Of a DNA stretch of 50,735 nucleotides, positions 33,068-41,614 are shown one piece after another. Under the pieces are notes generated by a model. That model did no database searches. It was not told where the DNA came from and saw only the letters and a list, made by a program, of their open reading frames with translations. Every line of letters starts with the position of its first letter. Position 1 is the first letter of the stretch. Made by a program: the position numbers and the translations under genes. The stretch is from positions 1-50,735 of the forward strand of contig JBFWYO010000027.1 in NCBI GenBank assembly GCA_050186335.1, read 5' to 3'. Source of the DNA: JBFWYO01 sp050186335. Lineage in GTDB: Bacteria > Pseudomonadota > Alphaproteobacteria > Bin65.

Positions 33068-34522
33068 TCAATCCAGATCGAATCCGACGTTCCCCGTGAT
33101 CTTGTTCGAAATCGGCGGCGTCTTTGCCGCGACTTTCTTGCCCAGGACAAGCCGCTGCGGATCGCGATACGGCACCACCGGATCGGTCGTCGTCAGCGCG
33201 GACGGGCTGTTGGATACCGGCTTGACGATGAACGGCGTGACGATGATCACCAACTCGGTTTCGGCGCGCTGATACTTCTCCGACTGGAACAGTCGCCCGA
33301 TGACCGGGACGCTGCCGATGCCGGGAACCTGCGACAGATCGTCGGTGACGTTGCGCAACAGCAGGCCGCCGATGACCAGGCTTTGGCCGCTGCCCAGCTC
33401 GACCGTCGTGTCGGCGCGCCGCGTCGTCAGCGCGGGAACCCGAACCCCGCCGACATCGACCGAACCCGTCGATGTCAATTGGCTGACTTCAGGTGCCACC
33501 TTAAGGTTAATGCGGGAGCCGCTCAAAATAGTCGGCGTGAAATTCAAACCGACACCGAATTTTTTGAACTCGATCGTGATCACGCCTTCCTTCTGTGAGA
33601 CCGGGATCGGAAACTCCCCGCCGGCCAGGAAGCTTGCGGTCTTACCGGACATTGCGGTCAAATTCGGTTCGGCCAGGACGCGGATCAGCCCCTCGGTTTC
33701 GAGCAGCTTGATCATGACGCTGATATCGAGCGTCGCGTTCTTGCCGATCTTGGACGATGTGCCGAGGAAGGAACTCAGGACCGGCACCGCGGCGGCGGCG
33801 CCGCTGGTCGTCAGGACGCTGGCGACCACTGAGCCTGTCTTCAGCACGGCATCCCAGTCGATACCCAGATCGCGCGCGGTCTGCCGCGACATTTCGACCA
33901 CGCGAACGCGCAGATTGACCTGATTCGGGCCGTTGACTGCGATGCTGTTGACAATGTGCTTTTCGTCGTCGACGAAACGGGATGCGATCAATCGCGCCTG
34001 TTCCGCCTCCATCGGCGTCTCGGCGGTGCCGCTGAGCACGATGGCGCCATCGACCGAGCGGATTTGAATCGTGTTTCCCGGCATCAGCGCCTTCAATGTG
34101 CGCGACAGCCGGCTCAGATTGTGGTTCACGGTGACGTTCTGGTTGAGCAGGATCCGCTCGCCGTCGCCGACGGCGATCAGCGTGGTCTCGCCGACCTTCT
34201 TGCCGAAGATATAAACCAGCGTCGGCGACTTGACCTGAATGTCGGCGATGCCCGGGTCGGCAATGAAGACGGTCGATGCCGGCTCGTCGAGCTTGATCAA
34301 CCTGCCCTTGTTGATTTCGAGGCTCATGCCGGTCGGCTTGACGTCGGCTTTCACCGGCGTGGGCTTCGGCGGCTCCGGCTGCTGGGCGAACGCGGAGGTT
34401 CTGGCGGCCACCAGGATGAACAGCACGATGGACAAGACGAGGATCAGAAGGTCGGCCACCCTCATGCCGGTTTTCCGATCCGAGGCGGGCCGATCGCGTC
34501 GAGATGCCGTGACGATGAACAT
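33068..34522 (-). CDS. cpaC: Type II/III-like secretin CpaC (RcpA)
   Basis: A 484-residue outer-membrane secretin. An N-terminal hydrophobic segment (LLILVLSIVLFILVAARTSAFA) acts as signal, then a pilus-assembly secretin N domain with MSLEINKGRLIKLDEPASTVF and a BON-like stretch, and the C-terminal secretin domain with VRVVEMSRQTARDLGIDW, VLAEPNLTAMSGKTASFLAGGE and LGSGQSLVIGGLL. It forms the pore for the Flp pilus. The ATG at 34522 has an AGAGGA ribosome site; an internal Met at residue 20 is an alternative. It begins three bases after the cpaB stop. Confidence 0.94.
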   Translation of the reverse strand: MFIVTASRRDRPASDRKTGMRVADLLILVLSIVLFILVAARTSAFAQQPEPPKPTPVKADVKPTGMSLEINKGRLIKLDEPASTVFIADPGIADIQVKSPTLVYIFGKKVGETTLIAVGDGERILLNQNVTVNHNLSRLSRTLKALMPGNTIQIRSVDGAIVLSGTAETPMEAEQARLIASRFVDDEKHIVNSIAVNGPNQVNLRVRVVEMSRQTARDLGIDWDAVLKTGSVVASVLTTSGAAAAVPVLSSFLGTSSKIGKNATLDISVMIKLLETEGLIRVLAEPNLTAMSGKTASFLAGGEFPIPVSQKEGVITIEFKKFGVGLNFTPTILSGSRINLKVAPEVSQLTSTGSVDVGGVRVPALTTRRADTTVELGSGQSLVIGGLLLRNVTDDLSQVPGIGSVPVIGRLFQSEKYQRAETELVIIVTPFIVKPVSNSPSALTTTDPVVPYRDPQRLVLGKKVAAKTPPISNKITGNVGFDLD

Positions 34523-34525
34523 GTT

Positions 34526-35533
34526 CTATTCCTCTCCCTTTGCCGGCACGGGCGGGGTCGACGATTGGTCGTTCGCCGTCTGAACCGGCTGCACCGGCAG
34601 CGCCGCCGTCCGAGTCCGCGTGGTGGCGTCGATCGTGCCTTTCCGCTTCGCGGATTCGCGGTGGAATTCCTTGCCGCGGATGACCTCGATCATCGGCCCG
34701 CTATCGGTGTAGCGCAGCGCGCGGCTGACCTGCGTATCCCTGGTGAAGGTCACGCCGCGCGACGGCGGCACCGGTTCCACGACCCCGTTCGCCGTGAGCG
34801 TCGGCGCGTCGTCCAGCTCGGCTTCCTTCTTCGACAAGCTGCGCAAGCTGAGCGAGAGCTTGCCGAGATGCTGCGCCACCGAGACGATTTCCACTTGTTC
34901 CGGCGTCAGTTCGAACGTGACGTTCTTGGCAACTGTCGGCTTGCCCTTTTGGTCGGATGCGACCTGATCGATACCGATTACGCGCACCTCGGTCAGGACG
35001 GTTTCGCTGACCTGGTGGCTTTCCGCCACCTCGCCACTTGCCGCTTTGCGCGCACTGATCCGATGGGTCAGGATCAGATCGACCCGATCGCCCGGAAACA
35101 CGAAACCGGCCAGACCGGTGGTCGCGTCGACGGCGACCGTTTTTGCGCGCATGCCCGGATTCAGGACCGCAGCCAGGAAGCCCCGATCGCCCGGCTGCAC
35201 GATCATGGCCTTCGTCACCGGCTGGCCGGCGGGGATGCCCTGGCGCACGACGGCGCCGTCGAATTCCTTGATATTGGCCTTCGACTTGACGATATACGCG
35301 ACCTGCAGGTTGGCGTCGGGCCACGATTGCCACTTCAGCTGATCCGGCTTGATGAACTGGCCGGAAGCCAGGTTCGAACCGGCGACCAGAACCATGGTCG
35401 GCTCCTGTTGGACCGCCTTGGTCTTGTTAGCCAACGCCACGCGTTCGGACGCGAGCCATTTCTGGACCATCAACGCGGCGCCGCCGGCACAAACCAGCGC
35501 CATCACGCCCAGGATTACAACTCGCCGTTTCAT
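34526..35533 (-). CDS. cpaB: Flp pilus assembly protein CpaB (RcpC)
   Basis: A 335-residue protein with an N-terminal membrane anchor (VVILGVMALVCAGGAALMV) and a SAF-type domain (LVAGSNLASGQFIKPDQLKWQSWP; QGIPAGQPVTKAMIV; GLAGFVFPGDRVDLILTH), the signature of CpaB/RcpC. These periplasmic proteins link the secretin to the inner-membrane machine and may bind peptidoglycan. A charged C-terminal tail with RTRTAALPVQPVQ follows. It lies 21 bases downstream of cpaA and just ahead of cpaC in the - operon. Confidence 0.93.
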   Translation of the reverse strand: MKRRVVILGVMALVCAGGAALMVQKWLASERVALANKTKAVQQEPTMVLVAGSNLASGQFIKPDQLKWQSWPDANLQVAYIVKSKANIKEFDGAVVRQGIPAGQPVTKAMIVQPGDRGFLAAVLNPGMRAKTVAVDATTGLAGFVFPGDRVDLILTHRISARKAASGEVAESHQVSETVLTEVRVIGIDQVASDQKGKPTVAKNVTFELTPEQVEIVSVAQHLGKLSLSLRSLSKKEAELDDAPTLTANGVVEPVPPSRGVTFTRDTQVSRALRYTDSGPMIEVIRGKEFHRESAKRKGTIDATTRTRTAALPVQPVQTANDQSSTPPVPAKGEE

Positions 35534-35554
35534 GTTTCATTTCCTCGTAAGGGC

Positions 35555-36130
35555 TCAGGACTGAAGCAGCTGCAGGGCGACGTAGATTCCGCCCGCCGCA
35601 ACCGCGACGCCGTACGGAATGGTGAGTTTCATCAGCGGGACATAGCGAAGCGCGGCGATCGCACCCATCGCGCGGCGCACCGCATGGACGGGTTCTTTGT
35701 CGGCCGGGACCGTGGACGCAGGCGCTTCGCCGCCAGCGGGCGCCAATGCCGACTGCGACCAGGCGGCGCGAAGGGCCACGACGATCGCCACAACGATGCT
35801 GCCAAGAATTGTAATATAGAGTAGCGGTACCAATTGCGCCGGGCCCGCCCACAGCGCGACGCCGGCAAGCAACTTGACATCGCCGCCGCCCATGACGCCG
35901 GCCGCAAAGAAGGCGGCACCGACCGCAAACACGATGCCCGCGACCAGCAGTGCGGAAACGTAAGCCACCGGCACGGCGGAAGTCGCGACATGCAGCGGAA
36001 ACAGCAACAGAACGCCGAACGAGACGACGTTCGGAATTCGGAATTCTCGGAAATCGGTGATCGCGGCCGTCGCGAGCAGCACGATCAGGCCGAAAATCGA
36101 AGCGGAATGTATGAGCATTTGCGTTGTCAT
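35555..36130 (-). CDS. cpaA: Prepilin peptidase CpaA (TadV)
   Basis: I start at 36130 (MTTQMLIHSASIFGLIV), 191 residues. It is a small type IV prepilin peptidase (family A24) with about six membrane segments. The two catalytic aspartates are D26 in ITDFREFRIPN and D83 in MGGGDVKLLAG. It should cleave the Flp prepilin after G11 and perhaps the TadE/TadG pseudopilins. It is the first machine gene after flp, separated by 212 bases that carry an inverted repeat. Confidence 0.92.
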   Translation of the reverse strand: MTTQMLIHSASIFGLIVLLATAAITDFREFRIPNVVSFGVLLLFPLHVATSAVPVAYVSALLVAGIVFAVGAAFFAAGVMGGGDVKLLAGVALWAGPAQLVPLLYITILGSIVVAIVVALRAAWSQSALAPAGGEAPASTVPADKEPVHAVRRAMGAIAALRYVPLMKLTIPYGVAVAAGGIYVALQLLQS

Positions 36131-36196
36131 CGGCGGACCGCTGCCTGTCTGCCGGATTCGCATCGCGCCTGGCGCGAGCCTTCGTCCGTGGGGAGT

Positions 36197-36250
36197 TAAG
36201 GCGATTGTTCAGTCAAGGCGAGACAGTGCCCGTTCCGAACGATCGCCTTA
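36197..36250. repeat. Inverted repeat between flp and cpaA
   Basis: TAAGGCGAT (36197-36205) and ATCGCCTTA (36242-36250) are perfect 9-base arms with a 36-base spacer. It lies in the flp-cpaA spacer and could fold in the transcript. Stems after flp often lower readthrough or stabilise the abundant pilin message; that role is inference. Confidence 0.4.
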
Positions 36251-36342
36251 ATGTCTCCACAGTCCGAGTCTGCCGGGGCTTGGCCGGAAGTTATCCTCGC
36301 CCAGTCAGAGATGAACGCGAATCCGTACCCCGGGTTTCTAAG

Positions 36343-36546
36343 TTACGGCGTGGTCGGGGTCGTGGTGCTGGTCGAAGCCGCGGTGTTCGCGGTATCCAGC
36401 TTGGTCGACACGGTCGTGAAGATGTCCTTCAACGAGCCGCCCATCGTTTCGAGCGCGATCACGCCCGCAACGGAGACCAGAGCCGCGATGAGGCCGTATT
36501 CAATGGCGGTCGCACCGGATTCGTCTTTGAAAAGTTTCTTGAGCAT
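36343..36546 (-). CDS. flp: Flp/Fap-type major pilin
   Basis: I start at 36546 (MLKKLFKDESGATAIEYGL), 67 residues, with AGGAG seven bases upstream (36553-36557). The prepilin motif is complete: short basic leader, cleavage expected after G11, then ATAIEYGLIAALVSVAGVIAL with E16 and Y17, the Glu-Tyr pair of Flp pilins. A Thr/Ser/Pro-rich tail (TAASTSTTTPTTP) at the end might be glycosylated. It is polymerised into the adhesive Tad pilus. It heads the - cpa operon. Confidence 0.95.
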   Translation of the reverse strand: MLKKLFKDESGATAIEYGLIAALVSVAGVIALETMGGSLKDIFTTVSTKLDTANTAASTSTTTPTTP

Positions 36547-36924
36547 TGCACACTCCTGTTTGGACAAGGGAAGTAACTGCACAGGTGCGTTTTTAATCTG
36601 GCCCCGTTAAGAAAAGCTGAAACTAAAAATTAAAATCCGAATTTTTTAAAATGTGATCTGTGTAAACAAATTCCAAATTTTAACGGCGCAAGTACTCGCA
36701 CAATAAAGAACAGTGTAAACGGAAAATGAAGAGCGCTTCGAAAACGGCCGATCGCGGTCGAATCGGCGGGACGCCGTTTGCGCGTTCGCGACATGCACAG
36801 TTTCTTAAGGATGAAAATTAGATGGTTCTCAATGAATTTCTGGCCATTTTCGGACATTACGACGATGCCGCGTGCGGTTGCGTTTTCGAAGCCATCGGTT
36901 CGCGGCGATAAAGGAACGACAAAG
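36547..36924. promoter_or_regulatory. AT-rich divergent promoter region between flp and tadG
   Basis: This 378-base spacer is much more AT-rich than its surroundings around 36590-36720, with runs such as ATTTTTTAAAAT. Promoters for both flp and tadG should lie here. The octamer GTGTAAAC occurs twice as direct repeats (36660-36667 and 36713-36720), 53 bases apart. I could not fix -35/-10 boxes and see no gene. Confidence 0.5.
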
Positions 36925-38229
36925 ATGCGCAGAACTTTGAAAGTCAGCCGAGACTTCGTTCGCCGTCTCGCCGCCGATCGGCGCGGATCCGTCATGACGA
37001 TGTTCGGCATTGCGACGCCGGTGTTGATCGGCTTCGTTGCATTGGCGGTCGAAACCGGCACCTGGTATCAGTCGAAGCGCGAGTTGCAGACCGCGGCCGA
37101 CGCCGCCGCCATTTCCGGCGCCTTTCAGCGCGCCCGCAACGACGTCAGCGGAATCAACGGCGCGGCAACCAAGGAAGCCGTTCGCAACGGCTTCGTCAAC
37201 GCGACGCCGAACGTCCTGACGATTCACTATCCGCCGACGACGGGAATCAATAGCGGCGAGGCCGACGCCGTCGAGGTCATCCTGGCGCGGCCGCAGAACC
37301 TGCTGCTGTCGTCGCTTTTTAAGAGCAGCCCGTTCACCGTCTCGGTGCGCGCGGTGGCGGCGGTCCAGACGACCGGCACGGCCTGCATTCTGGCGCTCGA
37401 TCCGACCGCATCGGCGGCCGTGAAGAATCAGGGCAACACGGACGTCGTGGCGCTCGGCTGCACGATCGCGGCGAATTCGAACAGCGCAACCGCGATCACC
37501 ATTACCGGCAGCGGGCAAATGGCCGCGGACTCGCTCTGGACCGTCGGCGGCTATTCGGTCGGCGGATCCGGCACGCTCACGCTGACGCATCCGCCGTTCA
37601 CAAATGCTTGGGCGCTCGACGATCCCTATGAGCATCTGACGATTCCGTCGCTCGGTCCGTGCACACAGACCAATTACAGCGCGAACAACGCGCAGACGAT
37701 CAGTCCGGGTGTTTACTGCGGCGGCATGGATTTCGGCAGCCAGGCGGACGTAATTCTGGAGCCCGGCACTTATTATATTGATGGGGGAAATTTCACCGCC
37801 AATGCGCAGTCCCGGCTGCGCTGCAGTTGCCCGAACGCCGGCGACGGCGTGACCTTCGTTTTGACGTCTACGGCAACTCCGCCGGCGATTGGTACGGTCA
37901 CCATCAATGGCGGCGCGGATATCGATCTGACCGCGCCGACCTTGAGCAGCTACGACTATCCGATGGTGATGTTCTATCAGGATCCGCGCGCGGAGCCCGG
38001 TCCGGTCAACAAGCTCAATGGCGGATCGAGCATGTTCCTGACTGGTGCCGTCTATTTTCCGAAGCAAGCCGTCGAGTTCACCGGCGACAATACGTTGAAT
38101 GCCACCGAATGCACGCAGATCGTCGCAAAGACCATAACGTTCATTGGCAATTCCAAGATCAACGATTCGGGTTGCCAGAATTTCGGCTTGCAGCCGATCC
38201 GCATCAAGGGCGTGAGGATCGTCGAATGA
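36925..38229 (+). CDS. tadG: TadG-like Flp pilus-associated protein
   Basis: I start at 36925 (MRRTLKVSRDFVRRLAAD) with AAGGA nine bases upstream, giving 434 residues; the open frame begins at 36778 but the extra residues lack a pattern. The N-terminus has the pseudopilin-like TadG segment RRGSVMTMFGIATPVLIGFVALAVETGTWY, followed by SKRELQTAADAAAISGA. The remainder is a long, Ser/Thr/Gly-rich exported region, with AAVQTTGTACILALDPTAS and a repetitive beta-rich part typical of the TadG group. No von Willebrand domain is seen. It overlaps the next gene by four bases (ATGA). Confidence 0.85.
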   Translation: MRRTLKVSRDFVRRLAADRRGSVMTMFGIATPVLIGFVALAVETGTWYQSKRELQTAADAAAISGAFQRARNDVSGINGAATKEAVRNGFVNATPNVLTIHYPPTTGINSGEADAVEVILARPQNLLLSSLFKSSPFTVSVRAVAAVQTTGTACILALDPTASAAVKNQGNTDVVALGCTIAANSNSATAITITGSGQMAADSLWTVGGYSVGGSGTLTLTHPPFTNAWALDDPYEHLTIPSLGPCTQTNYSANNAQTISPGVYCGGMDFGSQADVILEPGTYYIDGGNFTANAQSRLRCSCPNAGDGVTFVLTSTATPPAIGTVTINGGADIDLTAPTLSSYDYPMVMFYQDPRAEPGPVNKLNGGSSMFLTGAVYFPKQAVEFTGDNTLNATECTQIVAKTITFIGNSKINDSGCQNFGLQPIRIKGVRIVE

Positions 38230-38723
38230 GCGGGCAAGCAAACTTTAAACCGGCGATGCCTGGCTCACCGGCGCGCAAGGCAGCGCGGGCGGCGCGCTCG
38301 CTCCGCCGGAACGACCAGGGCGTGGCCGCGGTCGAACTTGCCCTGCTATCGCCCGTGATACTCGTCCTGCTCGCATTCCTGTTCGATTTCGGCATGGGCA
38401 TGCTGAATCACATGCAGCTCTCCAGCGCCGCGCGCGCCGGCGCGCAATATGCGCTTCTGGTGGCGCCGGATACGACCGGCGTGCAGCAGGCGGTCGACGG
38501 CGCCGCCGGACTGAAGGATCCGCCGCTCAACATCACCGTCGAGCAGTTCTGCGAATGCACGGACGGGACGACGATTACCTGCGGCACCACGTGTTCAAAC
38601 AATATCACCTACATGCTGTTCGTGCGGGTGACGGCGACGCAGAGTTATTCGCCGATGTTTCCGATGCCGGGTCTGCCGGAGACGATGACGTTGACCGGTA
38701 AAGCCACGGTCCGCATTCAATGA
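38226..38723 (+). CDS. tadE: TadE-like pseudopilin (first copy)
   Basis: A 165-residue protein. After a basic N-terminus it has the TadE motif RNDQGVAAVELALLSPVILVLLAFLFDFG, a hydrophobic pseudopilin helix with the conserved Glu, then NHMQLSSAARAGAQYAL. The exported part has several cysteines (CECTDGTTITCGTTC) that probably form disulfides. TadE proteins are minor pseudopilins of Tad machines and are processed by CpaA/TadV. It overlaps tadG and the next tadE by four bases each. Confidence 0.85.
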   Translation: MSGQANFKPAMPGSPARKAARAARSLRRNDQGVAAVELALLSPVILVLLAFLFDFGMGMLNHMQLSSAARAGAQYALLVAPDTTGVQQAVDGAAGLKDPPLNITVEQFCECTDGTTITCGTTCSNNITYMLFVRVTATQSYSPMFPMPGLPETMTLTGKATVRIQ

Positions 38724-39178
38724 CGCGCCCGCTCCATTCGCAGCGAAGACGCACATCTTCGCGACGCCGCTGGCGCCGTTGGGGCCGGGCCCATGCGTTG
38801 GCGACCGATACCACCGGCGCGGCGACGGTCGAATTTGCCATCGTCGGGCTGTTCCTGTGCATGGTGCTGGCGGCGATCTTCGATTTCGGCCGCCTGTTCT
38901 GGGCGCGCAACGAACTGCAGTTTGCGGTCGAAGAGGCGGAGCGTTACGTGATGGTCTACACGTCCGCGTCGGACACCACGGTCACGACGTATTTGCAAGG
39001 CAGGGTAACGGGCATCTCGACGAGTTCGATCACGGTCACGATAACGCCGGAAACCATCAGCTCGATCAACTACAAGACCGTGACGGCGACCTACAGTTTC
39101 CAGTTCCTGTTTATCGGCCTGATTCGCCCCGAACCGGTCCTAATCAAGGCAACAGGCCGGGTGCCCGTCGTTTCCTGA
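38720..39178 (+). CDS. tadE: TadE-like pseudopilin (second copy)
   Basis: A 152-residue protein with an Arg-rich N-terminus and the TadE motif TDTTGAATVEFAIVGLFLCMVLAAIFDFGRLFWARNELQFA (conserved Glu in VEFAIV). The rest is a short exported beta-rich domain. It overlaps the first tadE by four bases (ATGA), so the tadG-tadE-tadE unit is one operon, divergent from flp. It likely acts as a minor pilin or pseudopilin. Confidence 0.87.
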   Translation: MTRPLHSQRRRTSSRRRWRRWGRAHALATDTTGAATVEFAIVGLFLCMVLAAIFDFGRLFWARNELQFAVEEAERYVMVYTSASDTTVTTYLQGRVTGISTSSITVTITPETISSINYKTVTATYSFQFLFIGLIRPEPVLIKATGRVPVVS

Positions 39179-39235
39179 GCCGGGCGTTTCCCGATAATCG
39201 ACGGCGCCGGCCTCGAGCCGTTGGCGGCGGCCGAG

Positions 39236-39400
39236 CTATTGCCGCTTCGGATCGCCTTCGACCTTGACCGTGGCGGTCTTGAACCAGTTGGAAATCTCGT
39301 CGCCGAGGCTTTGCACCCCGGCCTTGGTATCGGCACACGCGGCCAGCGAACCGAGCAGCAAGCCGATGCCCACAAAACCCACAAGCCGGAACTTGGTCAT
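39236..39400 (-). CDS. Small lipoprotein of unknown function
   Basis: I start at 39400 (MTKFRLVGFVGIGLLLGSLAAC), giving 54 residues; a longer frame to 39667 adds residues without any pattern. The signal is a classic lipoprotein one with lipobox LAAC (C22). The mature part is only about 33 residues (amphipathic AGVQSLGDEISNWFKTATVK), similar in size to entericidin-type or other tiny outer-membrane lipoproteins. I do not recognise the family. It converges on the tadE genes; a direct pilus role is not shown. Confidence 0.65.
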   Translation of the reverse strand: MTKFRLVGFVGIGLLLGSLAACADTKAGVQSLGDEISNWFKTATVKVEGDPKRQ

Positions 39401-39691
39401 TTCAGTCCCCCGTGGCGGAGCGACAGTGCGATCCGCCCAATGCCGACGCGCCCGGCGGCGAAATATTCGTGGCCGGCGCGTCACGCATAGGATCATTATA
39501 GTCCGATTCGACTGCGGAGACAGCGCCTCGGGCGATAAATTCTTTGTCATCGGCCGGCGCGACCGGGACCGCTTCGCGGACGGTGTTCGATTTCTTGCCC
39601 GCGACGCCGCGATGAATCTGCACCGCTCGGCGTCGACGTCGGTCAATCCGTCCGGTGTGCTATCCACGACGCTTTGGCCGACGGTGGAAAA

Positions 39692-39766
<75 letters not shown>

Positions 39767-39988
39767 GCCGCATCGACCCGGAAACCGCGTATCCGGCGTG
39801 CTGTTCGGCCCCCAAACCGGCCGCCCATTAAGGCGGCGTCTTATCCCTTATCCGGCTTGCGAATGCAAGCCCGGACGGCGGCCGCAGCCCGCCCAACGGG
39901 TCGCCCGCCGACGCGGCAAAGAGCTAACCTGGACCCGGCGCAACGCCACGTAATGACAAGCGCGCGGGGATCGGCTAAACGACACGAG

Positions 39989-40894
39989 ATGACGATCCTT
40001 GATTTCCCGCCCGCGGGCGGCGCCGCGGAGCCGGTCACGGTCCGGCGGCCGGCCCGGCAAACCTTGCCTGTCGTGTTCGCCTCCCCGCATAGCGGCCGCG
40101 ACTACAGGGCGGATTTTCAAGCCGGCGTGCGGCTTGACCCGTTGACCTTGCGACAGTCGGAAGATTGTTACGTCGACCGGATCTTCGCCGCTGTGGTGGC
40201 GGGCGGTGCACCGTTGATCGCCGCGGAATTTCCGCGCGCCTATATCGATCCCAACCGCGAGCCGTTCGAGCTCGACCCCGACATGTTCGCGGACGCGCTG
40301 CCGGATTACGTGAATACCGCCTCGCCGCGCGTCGCCGCCGGGCTCGGCACGATCGCGCGCGTGGTCTCGACCGGCAACGAGATTTATCGGCGCAAATTGC
40401 GCTTCGCCGAGGCGTTGGAACGTATCAACCGGTGCTACCGGCCCTATCACCGGCAGTTGACCGAACTGGTCGAGGCGACGCGCAGCCAATTCGGCATGTG
40501 CCTGCTGATCGATTGCCATTCCATGCCGTCGGTCGGCGGACCGATGGATCGCGATTCCGGCCGCCGGCGCGTCGACGTCATCTTGGGCGACTGCCATGGC
40601 GTGGCGTGCGATGCCGGCCTGGTCGCCCATGTCGAGCAATTCTTCGAAGCCTTGCGCTACGGCGTCCGGCGCAACCTGCCCTACGCCGGCGGCTTCACCA
40701 CGCGCCACTACGGCACGCCGCGCGCCGGGGTGCACGGCCTGCAGATCGAATTAAACCGGGGTCTCTACCTCGACGAGGCAACCCTCGACCCGCGCCCCTA
40801 CATGGCGACGCTGAGCCAGCAGATCGGCACCCTAACCGATCATCTGGCCCGGTTCGATTGGTCGCGGCTCAGCCTGTCCGCGGCGGCGCAATGA
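39989..40894 (+). CDS. N-formylglutamate amidohydrolase family protein
   Basis: I start at 39989 (MTILDFPPAGGAAEPV), 301 residues; in-frame ATG codons lie upstream at 39953 and 39857. The family motifs are FASPHSGRDY, ADFQAGVRLDPLTLRQSEDCYVD, EFPRAYIDPNREPFEL, LLIDCHSMPS and VHGLQIELNR, which supply the zinc-type active site. The enzyme hydrolyses N-formylglutamate to formate and glutamate in histidine degradation or acts on related N-acyl amino acids; many alphaproteobacteria have stand-alone copies. No other hut gene is nearby. It overlaps the acetyltransferase gene by four bases. Confidence 0.9.
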   Translation: MTILDFPPAGGAAEPVTVRRPARQTLPVVFASPHSGRDYRADFQAGVRLDPLTLRQSEDCYVDRIFAAVVAGGAPLIAAEFPRAYIDPNREPFELDPDMFADALPDYVNTASPRVAAGLGTIARVVSTGNEIYRRKLRFAEALERINRCYRPYHRQLTELVEATRSQFGMCLLIDCHSMPSVGGPMDRDSGRRRVDVILGDCHGVACDAGLVAHVEQFFEALRYGVRRNLPYAGGFTTRHYGTPRAGVHGLQIELNRGLYLDEATLDPRPYMATLSQQIGTLTDHLARFDWSRLSLSAAAQ

Positions 40895-41430
40895 ACGACG
40901 TTGCCGCCAAACTGACGCTTCGGCCGGTCGTCGACGCCGACATGGCGGCCGTGTGCGCGATTTATGGGCACCATGTCCGCACCGGCTTCGGCAGCTTCGA
41001 GGAAACCGCCCCGAGCGTCGACGAGATGATCCGGCGACGCGACGATTTCGTCGCGCAGGGCTTGCCCTATCTGGTCGGCGAGCTGAACGGCAAAGTGGTC
41101 GGTTATGCGTATGCGTCGCCGTTTCGGACCCGTTCGGCCTACCGCTACTCGGTCGAGGATTCGATCTATGTGGCACCCGACGCGTGCCGCCACGGCATTG
41201 GGCTGGCGCTGCTGACCGACCTGGTCGGGCGGTGCGAGCGGCTCGGATTCCGCCAGATGGTCGCGGTTATCGGCGATTCCGACAACACAGCCTCGATTCG
41301 ACTGCACCTGAAGGCCGGGTTCGTGCGCGCCGGCGCGTTTCACGGCATCGGCTACAAGCATGGCCGTTGGATCGACAGCGTGTTCATGCAGCGCAGCCTG
41401 GGGTTCGGCGAGGATCGACCGCCGGACTGA
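40891..41430 (+). CDS. GNAT N-acetyltransferase (phosphinothricin acetyltransferase-like)
   Basis: I start at 40891 (MNDVAAKLTLRPVVDADM), which overlaps the previous stop as ATGA; 179 residues. The GNAT acetyl-CoA-binding block is YVAPDACRHGIGLALLTDLVG, and the C-terminal IGDSDNTASIRLHLKAGF and GIGYKHGRWIDSVFMQ are characteristic of the Pat/MnaT/MddA subgroup, which acetylates amino groups of phosphinothricin, methionine sulfone or sulfoximine and similar amino acid analogues. A detoxification role is likely. A terminator-like hairpin follows, but its T-tract reads on the other strand. Confidence 0.9.
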   Translation: MNDVAAKLTLRPVVDADMAAVCAIYGHHVRTGFGSFEETAPSVDEMIRRRDDFVAQGLPYLVGELNGKVVGYAYASPFRTRSAYRYSVEDSIYVAPDACRHGIGLALLTDLVGRCERLGFRQMVAVIGDSDNTASIRLHLKAGFVRAGAFHGIGYKHGRWIDSVFMQRSLGFGEDRPPD

Positions 41431-41481
41431 ACGGCGAGCGCGGCCTGGTCTCCATGGTCGCGGGGCCGACAATAATCAGAC

Positions 41482-41512
41482 AAAAAAAAGGGGCCGCGCC
41501 GAAGCGCGGCCC
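41482..41512 (-). terminator. Intrinsic terminator of the MmgR-like RNA
   Basis: A nine-base-pair all-GC stem (41491-41499 with 41504-41512) is closed by the very stable C(UUCG)G loop on the - strand and followed by eight T. On the + strand no T-tract follows, so it terminates leftward transcription only. Confidence 0.88.
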
Positions 41513-41597
41513 AAGTCTAGGGAGGAAACGCCCAAGAAGTGCCGCGGCAACTGTCGGGGGATCCGAAGGATCAGGCCGACATTGGGCAATTGCCGCA
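41482..41597 (-). ncRNA. mmgR: MmgR-like (alpha-r8 / Rfam suhB-type) small RNA
   Basis: On the - strand a structured stretch ends in a perfect intrinsic terminator. The decamer UUUCCUCCCU (41519-41528) lies single-stranded between an upstream hairpin (41553-41580; outer arms GTCGG/CCGAC, inner GATCC/GGATC) and the terminator (41491-41512). That arrangement, an anti-Shine-Dalgarno-like core between two hairpins, is the alpha-r8 family as I recall it; MmgR limits polyhydroxybutyrate granule formation in Sinorhizobium. The 5' end is a guess from a possible promoter, TTGATT (41627-41632) and TAGCTT (41604-41609) 17 bases apart. Palindromes TGC-N3-GCA lie at 41615-41623 and 41713-41721. No protein-coding frame fits. 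Confidence 0.7.
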
Positions 41598-41614
41598 ACA
41601 CAAAAGCTATTGTG

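Noticed and set aside
39820..39837. GCCGCC/GGCGGC hairpin near the tRNA gene
   Set aside because: It has only six base pairs, no T-tract, and no clear gene that it would terminate.
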